From: an uncultured Alphaproteobacteria bacterium
GTDB taxonomy: Bacteria; Pseudomonadota; Alphaproteobacteria; Rhodospirillales; Rhodospirillaceae
NCBI GenBank assembly: GCA_900079695.1
Contig: LT599022.1
Location: 3,721,318-3,785,317, forward strand
Length of the DNA stretch: 64,000 nt
Direction of reading: 5' to 3'
A program made the translations under genes and the position numbers. The notes beneath the pieces are model-generated. The model ran no database searches. It was not told the DNA's origin and was given only the letters and a program-made list of their open reading frames with translations. Positions 42,703 through 52,696 of this stretch are shown piece by piece. Numbering within the stretch: position 1 is the stretch's first letter; each line of letters opens with the position of its first letter.

Positions 42703-45700
42703 GTCGCCCCTCACGCAGGGGCGTGGATTGAAACAAGGCGCGCGCCGGTGGGGATCCATGCGGGCAGGTCGCCCCTCACGCAGGGGCGTGGATTGAAACA
42801 TCCGCGCGTTGAGGTTCACGCCTACCCATCCTCCCGTCGCCCCTCACGCAGGGGCGTGGATTGAAACACCAGCACCCGGCCGCAGGGCGTTTCGGGCGTC
42901 AGTCGCCCCTCACGCAGGGGCGTGGATTGAAACGGCGTCGATCCACGCCCGGCCGCCGAGCAGCGCGTCGCCCCTCACGCAGGGGCGTGGATTGAAACTT
43001 CAAGGCCGGGATCAACATCTCGGACGGATCGGTCGCCCCTCACGCAGGGGCGTGGATTGAAACAACGCGGTTAACGCGCTGATCAGCCAGCACCTGTAGT
43101 CGCCCCTCACGCAGGGGCGTGGATTGAAACGCCGACTTCGGTCCAGGCTCCGGCCTTGACGCCGAGTCGCCCCTCACGCAGGGGCGTGGATTGAAACCTT
43201 CTTTCTTTAGTGTCTCGTCTGTGTCTCGTTGTCGCCCCTCACGCAGGGGCGTGGATTGAAACCCAAAGCCGTCCGCAGATGTCGGTCATGCCACGTGTCG
43301 CCCCTCACGCAGGGGCGTGGATTGAAACAAGTCGTAGAAGCGCTCGATAAGGCGGCTGCGGAGGCGTCGCCCCTCACGCAGGGGCGTGGATTGAAACCGC
43401 TTGGTCCTTGAGGCTGCCGCGCAGCAAGGCGTCGCCCCTCACGCAGGGGCGTGGATTGAAACAACCCACATCGCGCACCCAAGGTCGAGGACGGAGGTCG
43501 CCCCTCACGCAGGGGCGTGGATTGAAACCGCCCCCCTTGTCAACACCCTTATCGCTCCAAGGCGTCGCCCCTCACGCAGGGGCGTGGATTGAAACCGCGT
43601 GTACCTCACCGACGAGAGCGACGGCAAGAGTCGCCCCTCACGCAGGGGCGTGGATTGAAACACCTTCGCCGCCAAGTCCTTCTTGGCCGCCAAAGTCGCC
43701 CCTCACGCAGGGGCGTGGATTGAAACCTTGAAGGCGGCGAACGCGGTCTGAATGCTCGCGAGTCGCCCCTCACGCAGGGGCGTGGATTGAAACAAGGTGC
43801 TGAGCTTCGGCTGAGGTCTGGCCGAGCGTCGCCCCTCACGCAGGGGCGTGGATTGAAACTCGTCGCCATAGGCCCAGGCGAGAACGTCCTCGAGTCGCCC
43901 CTCACGCAGGGGCGTGGATTGAAACCCCCGATCCGTCCCGCACGTCGTGCTACTGCGTATGTCGCCCCTCACGCAGGGGCGTGGATTGAAACTCGTATTT
44001 TCCCGGCGTCAAGATCTCTGCGTGGTCGTCGCCCCTCACGCAGGGGCGTGGATTGAAACACCTTCGCCGCCAAGTCCTTCTTGGCCGCCAAAGTCGCCCC
44101 TCACGCAGGGGCGTGGATTGAAACCTTGAAGGCGGCGAACGCGGTCTGAATGCTCGCGAGTCGCCCCTCACGCAGGGGCGTGGATTGAAACAAGGTGCTG
44201 AGCTTCGGCTGAGGTCTGGCCGAGCGTCGCCCCTCACGCAGGGGCGTGGATTGAAACTCGTCGCCATAGGCCCAGGCGAGAACGTCCTCGAGTCGCCCCT
44301 CACGCAGGGGCGTGGATTGAAACCCCCGATCCGTCCCGCACGTCGTGCTACTGCGTATGTCGCCCCTCACGCAGGGGCGTGGATTGAAACTCGTATTTTC
44401 CCGGCGTCAAGATCTCTGCGTGGTCGTCGCCCCTCACGCAGGGGCGTGGATTGAAACAATCCGAACCTCGTCACGGTCTACGAGAAGTACCGTCGCCCCT
44501 CACGCAGGGGCGTGGATTGAAACGGCTTCAACGACTACTTCCGCGGTCCTCTGGGTCGTCGCCCCTCACGCAGGGGCGTGGATTGAAACCTCCTTGCGCA
44601 TCTTTCTGCGCGAGGAACACCCGTCGCCCCTCACGCAGGGGCGTGGATTGAAACCCTGCGCCTTTGGCAAGGAAGTCCAGCATCAGCGTCGCCCCTCACG
44701 CAGGGGCGTGGATTGAAACTATGCCCAAGCTTTGATGATATCAGCTAGATCGCGTCGCCCCTCACGCAGGGGCGTGGATTGAAACTCTCGAAAAAACCGA
44801 CCCTCCAACCCGGCGTGAGTCGCCCCTCACGCAGGGGCGTGGATTGAAACTCCGCCTCCGCCTTCTCGGCGCGCTCGGTTGCGGTCGCCCCTCACGCAGG
44901 GGCGTGGATTGAAACGCCATCCCACACCGCGAACACGCCGCCCTGGCCGGGTCGCCCCTCACGCAGGGGCGTGGATTGAAACTCCATCTCGCCGAGGTAC
45001 TCGGTCGCCGTCATCGTCGCCCCTCACGCAGGGGCGTGGATTGAAACAAGGCGGCAATCGAAGCCGCCGAGGCGAAGGACGTCGCCCCTCACGCAGGGGC
45101 GTGGATTGAAACGACTTCGGCACCACCAGCAGCGCGCTCGACGACGGTCGCCCCTTACGCAGGGGCGTGGATTGAAACTTCCCGTCCAGCGGGCGGGCGA
45201 GCAACAGCCGATGTCGCCCCTTACGCAGGGGCGTGGATTGAAACACCCTCGGCTACTCGCCGGATGGTCTGGTCGGCGAGTCGCCCCTTACGCAGGGGCG
45301 TGGATTGAAACAATAAGCCCTCCCCAGGCCGAAGCCACGGGGAGCGTCGCCCCTTACGCAGGGGCGTGGATTGAAACGTCCGGCCGGGCTTACTGGTGTT
45401 CGCCGGGTGGGTCGCCCCTTACGCAGGGGCGTGGATTGAAACACCCTCGCGGCTGCGGCGCGTCCTGTCTACGTGTCGCCCCTCACGCAGGGGCGAGGAT
45501 TGAAACTCCACGTTCGCGTTGCCGTGCCAATCGCCCCAGGTCGCCCTCACACAGAGGCGTGGATTGAAACACGAACGTCTTGAGCTTCTTCGGGTCGCCC
45601 TGAGTCGCCCCTCACGCAGGGGCGTGGATTGAAACACCTGCTCCCCTTCATCAAGGGCCATTGCGTAGGTCGTTCCTCACGCAGGGGCGTGGATTGAAAC

Positions 45701-45765
45701 ACCGCGGTGGCCGCGCACGCCCGCACCGGCGTCGTCGCCCCTCGCACAGGGGCGTGGATTGAAAT
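42703..45765 (+). CRISPR. CRISPR array, type I-C-like repeats, 47 repeats and 46 spacers
   Basis: The repeat is 32 bp: it begins GTCGCCCC, has GCCCC/GGGGC arms around TCACGCA, and ends GTGGATTGAAAC, as in type I-C. Spacers are 32-37 bp, mostly 33-35. Repeats 1-37 (42703-45112) read identical. Repeats 38-42 (45147-45442) share a C-to-T change (CTTACGC). Repeat 43 has GAGGATT; repeat 44 (45540-45570) is 31 bp; repeat 46 has GTCGTTCC; repeat 47 (45734-45765) is the most altered and ends GAAAT. Decay at the right puts the leader at the left and transcription rightward. A six-unit block is duplicated. No cas gene is in the window. Confidence 0.98.
43662..44457 (+). repeat. Tandem duplication of six repeat-spacer units in the CRISPR array
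   Basis: The 398-bp block 43662-44059 (spacers 15-20 with repeats 16-21) recurs at 44060-44457 (spacers 21-26 with repeats 22-27). By eye the copies are identical. The array therefore has 40 distinct spacers. Unequal recombination between repeats is the simplest origin. Confidence 0.95.
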
Positions 45766-45856
45766 GCGGTGTAATGACCGGCGTAAAGGTCGTTCGGGGG
45801 CGTCGGCCGGGAGCGGGGCGTACTCGGGGGCGCATGGGGCGGGGCTTTCCCCGGGC

Positions 45857-46513
45857 TCAGGCGAGGGAGTGGACGAAGTCGCGGATGCCGGAGGCGATGA
45901 ACTGGACGGCGATGCAGGCGAGCAGGAAGCCCATGATCTTGGTGATCGCCTGGAGGCCGTGCGGGCCGAGGAAGCGGGAGATCCACGACGAGAAGGTGAG
46001 GGCGGCGTAGGCGACGGCGGTGGAAAGGGCGATCCCGAGGACCACCACGAAGTGGCCGAGGATTACCGAGTTGCCGGGAATTTCCGAGCCGTAGCCCATC
46101 ACCACGGCGATCGAGCCGGGGCCGCTCAGGCTCGGCATCGCGAGCGGCGAGAACGAGAAGTCGACTTCGGCGCGCTTGATCTCGGAGGGGGTGGCGTCGA
46201 CCTCGGAGGCCTGGTCGACGCCCGAGAACAGCATGCGGAAGGCGAGGACCAGGACGATCATCCCGCCCGCGACGCGGATGCCCGCGAGCGATATGCCGAA
46301 CAGGGCGATGATGCCGTTGCCGAGGAACAGGAAGGTCGACAGGATCGCGAAGGCGTAGAGGCAGGTGCGCTGCGCCTGCTGGCGGCGTTGCGCTTCCGGC
46401 ATCGGCGCGGTGAGCGCGAGGAACAGGGGCACGGTGCCGAGCGGGTTCATGATCGGCAGCAGGCCGAGGACCACCAGCAGCACGTACTTGATCGCGAGGA
46501 CGAGTTCCTCCAT
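45857..46513 (-). CDS. MarC family integral membrane protein
   Basis: A 218-aa protein with six hydrophobic helices and MarC/UPF0056 features: LLPIMNPLGTVPLFLALT near the N-terminus and FSPLAMPSLSGPGSIAVVMGYG in the middle. Despite the name, the E. coli homologue has no established role in multiple antibiotic resistance. It reads toward the old end of the CRISPR array, 91 bp away. The ABC exporter genes lie just upstream on the same strand (10 bp gap), so co-transcription is plausible. Confidence 0.9.
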   Translation of the reverse strand: MEELVLAIKYVLLVVLGLLPIMNPLGTVPLFLALTAPMPEAQRRQQAQRTCLYAFAILSTFLFLGNGIIALFGISLAGIRVAGGMIVLVLAFRMLFSGVDQASEVDATPSEIKRAEVDFSFSPLAMPSLSGPGSIAVVMGYGSEIPGNSVILGHFVVVLGIALSTAVAYAALTFSSWISRFLGPHGLQAITKIMGFLLACIAVQFIASGIRDFVHSLA

Positions 46514-46523
46514 GGCGCGTCTC

Positions 46524-47288
46524 CTAGTTCCGCGCGCCGCGCTCGGTGCGGGCGACGCGGGCGAGGGCGGCGGCGAGCGCGAGGCCGACCCAGCCGAGGA
46601 AGATCGCGCTTTGCCAGAGTGGCGGCAGGGCGGACTGGGTCAGCGCGGCGCGCAGCAGGGCGTCGGCGTGGGTGAGCGGGTTGACCGCCATCGTCCAGGC
46701 GAGCCAGGTGGGGACGCCCTCGGCGGGGAAGAGCGCGCCCGAGAGCATCCACGCGGGCATCAGCACCACCATCATGATCGCGTGGAATCCGGCGGTGGAG
46801 CGCATCGACCACGCTACCGCGAAGCCGGTGGCGGCGAAGCCGAGGGAGGCGAGGGCGAGCACCGGCAGCGCGAGGAGCAGGCCGCGCGGCGCGAACGGCG
46901 CGCCCACCAGCGGCGCGACGGCGAGGATCAGCGCGGTTTGCAGCACCGCGAGGACGGTGCCGCCGCCGACCTTGCCGAGGACGATGGCGAAGCGCGGCAG
47001 CGGCGCGGCGAGCACCCCCTGAAGGAAGCCGCGGTCGCGGTCCTCGATCAGGGTGATGGCGGAGAACACCGACGAGAACAGCAGCATCAGCATCAGGATG
47101 CCGGGGAAGACGTAGGCGGCGTAGCCGCCCGCGTGGCCCTCGGGGCGGAACGAGGCCGAGAAACCGGCGCCGAGGAACCCCCAGATCAGCAGCGGCTGGG
47201 CGACGCCGCCGACGACGCGGGACTTCTGCCGCCAGAAGCGGACGAGTTCGCGCCCGGCGAGGGCGGCGACGGGGGCGAGCACGGTCAC
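46524..47288 (-). CDS. ABC transporter permease (ABC-2 type)
   Basis: A 254-aa membrane protein with six helices and the ABC-2 stretch FPGILMLMLLFSSVFSAITLIEDRDRGFLQGVLAAPLPRF, which matches the NodJ/DrrB-type permeases. The start is a GTG overlapping the ATPase stop (GTGA, complement of 47285-47288). It forms a two-gene exporter with that ATPase. Exported compound unknown. Confidence 0.88.
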   Translation of the reverse strand: MTVLAPVAALAGRELVRFWRQKSRVVGGVAQPLLIWGFLGAGFSASFRPEGHAGGYAAYVFPGILMLMLLFSSVFSAITLIEDRDRGFLQGVLAAPLPRFAIVLGKVGGGTVLAVLQTALILAVAPLVGAPFAPRGLLLALPVLALASLGFAATGFAVAWSMRSTAGFHAIMMVVLMPAWMLSGALFPAEGVPTWLAWTMAVNPLTHADALLRAALTQSALPPLWQSAIFLGWVGLALAAALARVARTERGARN

Positions 47289-48202
47289 GGCGTGTCTCCG
47301 GTGAGGGCGAGGAAGGCGTCGGTGAGGGTCGGCTGCTTGATCGCGATGCTCGCGATCTCGGCGCCGTGGCGGTCGAGGATCTCCGACACCAGGCCGACGG
47401 CGCGGCCGCGGTCGAGATCGGGGATGCGGACGTCGGCGGCGGTGGCGCGCACCGCCAGTCCGCCGGTGCGCAGGCGTGCGGCGAGGCGGCCGGGCTCGGC
47501 GCAGCCGATCACGATCATCTCGGTGCCGAGGCGGGCGGCGAGGGCGCGCGGGGCGTCGGCGGCGATCACCTTGCCGGATTGCAGCACCACCACGTCGTCG
47601 GCGGGTTCGGCCTCCTCGAACACGTGGGTGGTCATCAGCAAAGTGACGCCCGCCTCGCGCCGCAGGGTGGCGAGGGTTTCCGCGAACGCGGCGCGCCCGG
47701 CGGGGTCGAGGCCGGTGGTCGGCTCGTCGAGCAGCAGCACCGGCGGGGCGGGGATCAGGCACTTGGCGAGTTCCGCCTGGCGTTGCTGGCCGCCCGAAAG
47801 GGTGCCGACGCGGGCGTCGAGACGGTCGCCGATGCGGGTCCAGGCGACCGCGGCGTCGAGCCGCGCGGCGAGGGCCTTGCCGGACAGGCCGTGGAGGCGG
47901 CCGAACAGCCGGAGGTTCTCCCGCACCGTCAGCACCGCGTCGAGCGCCGGGAATTGGAACACCACGCCGACCGCGGCGCGGGCGCGGGCGCTGCCGCAGG
48001 GCGCGTCCGCGATCGTCGCCTCGCCCGCCGAGGGCCTGAGCGCGCCCGCGAGAATGCGGAACAGGGTGGATTTGCCCGAGCCGTTGCGGCCGATCACGGC
48101 GCAGAAGCGGCCGGCGGAAATCGCGAGGTCGACGTCGTCGAGCGCCGGATGCGCGCTCCGCGCTCCGGGGTAGCGGTGGCTGAGATGGCGTACGGAAATC
48201 AT
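47285..48202 (-). CDS. ABC transporter ATP-binding protein (exporter type)
   Basis: A 305-aa DrrA/NodI/CcmA-like ATPase. Walker A IGRNGSGKST, Q-loop GVVFQFPALDAVLTVRENL, signature TLSGGQQRQAELAKCL, Walker B VLLLDEPTTGLDP and H-loop TTHVFEE. The C-terminal extension (about 225-300) is the usual DrrA-type tail. It is coupled with the ABC-2 permease by a 4-bp overlap. It diverges from the metallophosphoesterase gene. Confidence 0.9.
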   Translation of the reverse strand: MISVRHLSHRYPGARSAHPALDDVDLAISAGRFCAVIGRNGSGKSTLFRILAGALRPSAGEATIADAPCGSARARAAVGVVFQFPALDAVLTVRENLRLFGRLHGLSGKALAARLDAAVAWTRIGDRLDARVGTLSGGQQRQAELAKCLIPAPPVLLLDEPTTGLDPAGRAAFAETLATLRREAGVTLLMTTHVFEEAEPADDVVVLQSGKVIAADAPRALAARLGTEMIVIGCAEPGRLAARLRTGGLAVRATAADVRIPDLDRGRAVGLVSEILDRHGAEIASIAIKQPTLTDAFLALTGDTP

Positions 48203-48302
48203 CGGCGGGAAAGGTCCTGGCGGGGGCGGTTCGGCCCATCGGGACTTTCATATGGTCGCCGGGGCCCGTAGAGTAAACCCCGAACCGAACGGGAGGTTTC
48301 GC

Positions 48303-49124
48303 ATGCTGATCGCGCACGTCGCCGATCTCCACGTATCCGCGGACGGGCGGCCGGTGCACGATCTCGTCGATACCGACGCCGCGACCCGCGGCGTCGTCGA
48401 CGCGGTCAACGCGGCGCGGCCCGACGTGGTGCTGGTGACCGGCGACCTCACCCACGACGGCGACGCCGCCGCCGCCGGGCGGGCGCGCGATCTGCTCCGC
48501 CGTCTCGACGCGCCGGTCTACGTCTGCCCCGGCAACCACGACCGCCGCGAAACCCTGCGCGCCGCGTTCGGCCGCCGCGACGACGACCGCGACGACGCCT
48601 GGATGGCCTACGTCGTCGAGGACCTGCCGGTGCGGCTGATCGCGCTCGACGCCGCCACCGAGGACCCGATGGTGGGCGCGTTGGAGACGGCGCAGGTGGA
48701 CTGGCTGGCGGCGCGCCTCGCCGAGCAGCCGGAGCGGCCGACCGCGATCTTCCTGCATCATCCGCCGTTCGACACCGGCATCGACTGGCTCGACCAGATC
48801 GGCATTTCCGAAGGTCGGGACGATCTCGGGGCGGTGCTGGCGGCGCATCGCAACGTCCGCGCGCTGCTGTGCGGGCACCTGCACCGGCCGATGCGCGGCG
48901 CGTGGTACGGCGCGCCGGTGATCGCCGCGCCTTCGGTGATGAACCGGGTGGCGTTCGTCGGCGAGAATGCCGACGGCAGCCCGGTGACGGAGATCGCCGC
49001 ACCGCCGGGTTTCGTGCTGCACCGCGTCGTCAACGGCGCGTGGGATCCGAATATGTGCTTCTTGAATGGGCATTCCGAGCCATGGCTGGCGGCCATGCCT
49101 GATCCTTGGGCAAACAACCCGTAG
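48303..49124 (+). CDS. Metallophosphoesterase, CpdA/GpdQ-like
   Basis: A 273-aa calcineurin-like phosphoesterase. The five metal motifs are present: Asp8 and His10 (HVADLHVS), GD in VLVTGDLTHD, GNHD, His in FLHHPPF and GHLHRP. This class III-type set covers cAMP phosphodiesterases (CpdA) and glycerophosphodiesterases (GpdQ); the choice cannot be made from sequence alone. ATG 48303 follows CGGGAGG. Isolated rightward gene before the aap operon. Confidence 0.88.
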   Translation: MLIAHVADLHVSADGRPVHDLVDTDAATRGVVDAVNAARPDVVLVTGDLTHDGDAAAAGRARDLLRRLDAPVYVCPGNHDRRETLRAAFGRRDDDRDDAWMAYVVEDLPVRLIALDAATEDPMVGALETAQVDWLAARLAEQPERPTAIFLHHPPFDTGIDWLDQIGISEGRDDLGAVLAAHRNVRALLCGHLHRPMRGAWYGAPVIAAPSVMNRVAFVGENADGSPVTEIAAPPGFVLHRVVNGAWDPNMCFLNGHSEPWLAAMPDPWANNP

Positions 49125-49292
49125 CCGTTGCCCTGAATCGGAGCATGCAACCGGCGCCCATCCGCGCCCGTTTCCGCTTCGCGCCAGACTGCGCCTCGGC
49201 TTCGGCCGGTTGGCCCGGCCTTTGCTCTGTTCCCCGGGAAACCCGGCGGCGCTCGCGCCCGTCGGAGACCTTCTCACTGGGGAGAGCAGAAT

Positions 49293-50315
49293 ATGAAAGC
49301 GAGTCACCTGGTCGTCGGGTTGGGTGCGTTGGTCGCCGCGGCGGCGGTCGCCGCTCCGGCCTCGGCCGCGACGCTGGAAACCGTGAAGAGCCGCGGTCAA
49401 CTGATCTGCGGCGTGAACAACAGCCTGCCCGGCTTCTCCGCGCCCGACGAAAAGGGGCAATGGTCCGGCCTCGACGTCGACTACTGCAAGGCCCTGGCGG
49501 CGGTGGTGCTGGGCGACGCGGGCAAGGTGAAGTACGTTCCGCTCAACGCCAAGGAACGCCTCACCGCTCTCCAGACCGGCGAAATCGACGTGCTCGCCCG
49601 CAACACCACCTGGACGATGAGCCGCGACACCGGCCTCGGTCTGTCGTTCGTGGGCGTCAACTACTACGACGGCCAGGGCTTCATGGTGAAGAACGCGCTC
49701 GGCGTGAAGTCGGCGAAGGAGCTGAACGGCGCGTCGGTGTGCGTGCAGGCGGGCACCACCACCGAGCTCAACCTCGCCGACTATTTCCGCGCCCACAAGA
49801 TGACCTACCAGTCGGTGGTGTTCGACACCGCCGACCAGACCCTCACCGGCTTCAATTCCGACCGCTGCGACGTGCTGACCTCCGACCAGTCGCAACTCTA
49901 CGGCCTGCGCTCGAAGCTGCCGGATCCCTCCAAGGCGTCGGTGCTGCCCGAGGTGATCTCGAAGGAGCCGCTCGGCCCGGTGGTGCGCCAGGGCGACGAC
50001 CAGTGGTTCAACATCGCCCGCTGGACCCTGTTCGCGATGCTCAACCTCGAAGAGGCGGGCGTCACCTCCAAGACCGTCGACGAGGCGCTCAAGACCGCCA
50101 ATCCGGACGTCAAGCGCCTGCTCGGCGTCGAGGGCGATTTCGGCGCGAAGATGGGCGTGACCAACGATTTCGCGGTGAAGATCGTCAAGGCGGTCGGCAA
50201 CTACGGCGAATCCTTCGAGCGCACCGTCGGCCAGGACAGCCCGCTCAAGATCGCGCGCGGCCTCAACGCGCTGTGGACCGACGGCGGCATCCAATACGCG
50301 CCGCCGGTGCGCTGA
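49293..50315 (+). CDS. aapJ: General L-amino acid ABC transporter, substrate-binding protein (AapJ)
   Basis: A 340-aa periplasmic binding protein with a signal peptide ending ASAATLE. Starts TLETVKSRGQLICGVNNSLPGFSAPDEKGQWSGLDVDYCKALAAVVLGD, which is the AapJ/BztA pattern; two of the Cys (ICGV and DYCK) are conserved in the family. It is the first gene of aapJQMP and the order matches Rhizobium aap. ATG has GGGGAGAG upstream. It brings a broad range of L-amino acids to the permeases. Confidence 0.93.
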   Translation: MKASHLVVGLGALVAAAAVAAPASAATLETVKSRGQLICGVNNSLPGFSAPDEKGQWSGLDVDYCKALAAVVLGDAGKVKYVPLNAKERLTALQTGEIDVLARNTTWTMSRDTGLGLSFVGVNYYDGQGFMVKNALGVKSAKELNGASVCVQAGTTTELNLADYFRAHKMTYQSVVFDTADQTLTGFNSDRCDVLTSDQSQLYGLRSKLPDPSKASVLPEVISKEPLGPVVRQGDDQWFNIARWTLFAMLNLEEAGVTSKTVDEALKTANPDVKRLLGVEGDFGAKMGVTNDFAVKIVKAVGNYGESFERTVGQDSPLKIARGLNALWTDGGIQYAPPVR

Positions 50316-50378
50316 CCCGCCTCCATCCGTTCGCCCGGCGGCGCGAGCCGCCGGGGCCGTCGCTTCCGAGGACGCCCC

Positions 50379-51557
50379 ATGACCCCATCGCGCAGCACCC
50401 GCATCAAACCCTGGCACGACCCCAAGGTCCGCGCCTGGGCGTTCCAGATCGCCGTCGTCGCCCTGGTGCTGTGGCTCGCGCTGTCGCTGTTCTCCAACAC
50501 CCTGCACAAAATGGAGAGCCGCGGCATCCGCACCGGCTTCGGCTTCCTCGACCAGACCGCCGGATACGGCATCCTGTTCTCGCTGATCCCCTACGACGAA
50601 ACCTACAGCTACGGCCGCACCTTCTTCGTCGGCCTGCTGAACACCTTGCTGGTGTCGGGGCTCGGCATCGTCACCGCGACCCTGGTGGGGTTCGTCGCGG
50701 GCGTCGCGCGGCTGTCGCGCAACTGGCTGGTGGCGCGCCTCGCCGAGGTCTACGTCGAGATCTTCCGCAACGTTCCGCTGCTGCTGCAGGTGTTCTTCTG
50801 GTATTTCGCGGTGCTGCAGGCGCTGCCCGCGCCGCGCCAGAGCTTCCGCTTCTTCCACGACACCGTCTACTTGAGCAAGCGCGGGCTGTACCTGCCCGCG
50901 CCGGTGGCGGGCGAAGGGTTCGGCTGGGTGCTGCTGCTGGCGCTCGCGGGGCTGGTCGCGGCGGTCGCGCTCGGCCGCTGGGCGCGCAAGCGGCGCGAGT
51001 CCACCGGGCAGGAGTTCCCGGTGTGGCGGGCGGCGCTCGGGCTGGTCGTCGGCCTGCCGGGCGCGCTGTTCCTGCTCCTCGGGGCGCCGCTCTCCTGGAG
51101 CGTGCCCGAACTCAGGGGCTTCAATTTCGCCGGCGGCGGCGTGCTGCTGCCGGAACTGGTGGCGCTGTGGTTCGCGCTCACCGTCTATACCGGCACCTTC
51201 ATCGCCGAGATCGTGCGCTCGGGCATCCAGGCGGTCAGCCACGGCCAGACCGAGGCGGCCGCGGCGCTCGGCCTCCGGCGCGGCCAGGTGATCCGTCTGG
51301 TGGTGCTGCCGCAGGCGCTGCGGGTGATCATCCCGCCGCTCACCAGCCAGTACCTCAACCTCACCAAGAATTCGTCGCTCGCCACCGCGATCGGCTATCC
51401 CGACCTCGTCGCGGTGTTCATGGGCACCACCCTCAACCAGACCGGACAGGCGGTCGAGGTGGTGGCGATGACGATGGCGGTCTACCTCGCCATCAGCCTG
51501 TCGATCTCGGCGGTGATGAACGCCTACAACCGGCGCGTCGCGCTGAAGGAGCGCTGA
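50379..51557 (+). CDS. aapQ: General L-amino acid ABC transporter permease (AapQ)
   Basis: A 392-aa permease. It has the AapQ-typical layout: an N-terminal helix, helices around LGIVTATLVGFVAGVARLS, a long insert (about 150-245), and the C-terminal EAA loop [54 protein letters not shown]. It ends 3 bp before aapM. With AapM it makes the membrane heterodimer. Confidence 0.93.
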   Translation: MTPSRSTRIKPWHDPKVRAWAFQIAVVALVLWLALSLFSNTLHKMESRGIRTGFGFLDQTAGYGILFSLIPYDETYSYGRTFFVGLLNTLLVSGLGIVTATLVGFVAGVARLSRNWLVARLAEVYVEIFRNVPLLLQVFFWYFAVLQALPAPRQSFRFFHDTVYLSKRGLYLPAPVAGEGFGWVLLLALAGLVAAVALGRWARKRRESTGQEFPVWRAALGLVVGLPGALFLLLGAPLSWSVPELRGFNFAGGGVLLPELVALWFALTVYTGTFIAEIVRSGIQAVSHGQTEAAAALGLRRGQVIRLVVLPQALRVIIPPLTSQYLNLTKNSSLATAIGYPDLVAVFMGTTLNQTGQAVEVVAMTMAVYLAISLSISAVMNAYNRRVALKER

Positions 51558-51560
51558 GCC

Positions 51561-52670
51561 ATGGCCGACATCGGAACCTTCGTGCCCAAGCCCTCGCTGC
51601 CGCCGCCGTCCGGCGCTGTGGGCGCCACCGCGTGGGTGCGCGCGCGGCTGTTCGACGGCCCGGTCAACACCGTGCTGACGATCGCGGCGCTGTGGTTCCT
51701 CGCCGCGACCCTGATCCCGCTGCTCGACTGGGCGATCTTCGACGCCCACTTCGTCGGCGACGATCCGCAGCTCTGCCGCACCGGCGGCGCGTGCTGGCTG
51801 TTCGTCGGCGAGCGCCTGCGCTTCTTCGTCTACGGGTTCTATCCCGACGGCCAGCTCTGGCGGGTCGACGCGGTGATGGGCGCGACCGCGGCGGCGATCG
51901 GTTATCTCGCGTGGCCGCGGCTGCCGGGCAAACGCTGGGTGGTGCCGGGCGCGATCGTCGGCCTGCCGCTCCTCGCCGTGCTGCTGATGCATGGCGGCGT
52001 GTTCGGTTTGCCGGTGGTGGCGACCGACCAGTGGAGCGGCCTGACCCTCACCCTGGTGCTGTCGGTGGTCGGCATCGTCGCGGCGCTGCCGATCGGCATC
52101 GTCCTCGCCCTCGGGCGGCGCTCGAAGATGGCGGCGATTCGGACGCTCTGCGTCTTCTTCATCGAGGTGTGGCGCGGCGTGCCGCTGATTTCGGTGCTGT
52201 TCATGGCGTCGGTGATGCTGCCGCTGTTCCTGCCCGAGGGGATCCAGGTCTCGAAGGTGCTGCGCGCGATGATCGGCATCGTGCTGTTCGAGAGCGCCTA
52301 CATGGCCGAGGTGGTGCGCGGCGGCCTTCAGGCGATTCCGCGCGGCCAGTTTGAGGCCGCCGCCGCCCTCGGCCTCGGCTACTGGCGGACGATGGCGCTG
52401 GTGGTGCTGCCGCAGGCGCTGAAGCTCGTCATCCCCGGCATCGTCAACACCTTCATCGCGCTGTTCAAGGACACCACGCTGGTGCTGATCATCGGCCTGT
52501 TCGATCTGCTCGCGACCATCCACGCCACCATCGTCGATCCCGAATGGCCCGACATCGCCGCCGAGGGCTACGTCTTCGCCGCGCTGGTGTTCTGGGTGTT
52601 CTGCTTCGGTATGAGCCGCTACAGCCAGGCGCTCGAACGCAAGCTGCGCACCGGCCACACCCGCAACTGA
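51561..52670 (+). CDS. aapM: General L-amino acid ABC transporter permease (AapM)
   Basis: A 369-aa permease with about eight helices. The middle contains the family insert [13 protein letters not shown] element (here [25 protein letters not shown]). The EAA loop is [55 protein letters not shown]. It is the second permease of the aap operon, between aapQ and the ATPase. Confidence 0.93.
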   Translation: MADIGTFVPKPSLPPPSGAVGATAWVRARLFDGPVNTVLTIAALWFLAATLIPLLDWAIFDAHFVGDDPQLCRTGGACWLFVGERLRFFVYGFYPDGQLWRVDAVMGATAAAIGYLAWPRLPGKRWVVPGAIVGLPLLAVLLMHGGVFGLPVVATDQWSGLTLTLVLSVVGIVAALPIGIVLALGRRSKMAAIRTLCVFFIEVWRGVPLISVLFMASVMLPLFLPEGIQVSKVLRAMIGIVLFESAYMAEVVRGGLQAIPRGQFEAAAALGLGYWRTMALVVLPQALKLVIPGIVNTFIALFKDTTLVLIIGLFDLLATIHATIVDPEWPDIAAEGYVFAALVFWVFCFGMSRYSQALERKLRTGHTRN

Positions 52671-52696
52671 CGCGATCCTCCGCGGAGTCCGAAACG

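Noticed and set aside
42676..45747. Many short open frames within the CRISPR array on both strands
   Set aside because: Their products are translations of the 32-bp repeat (for example APHAGAWIET) and are not proteins.
42703..45765. Spacers targeting genes in this window, such as the terminase
   Set aside because: I compared several spacers by eye with nearby phage-like sequence and saw no match. A full spacer search was not possible.
46524..52658. A very long leftward open frame opposite aapJQMP and the phosphoesterase
   Set aside because: It is a by-product of high GC content; the rightward genes have clear family motifs. Only its last part (46524-47288) is a real gene.
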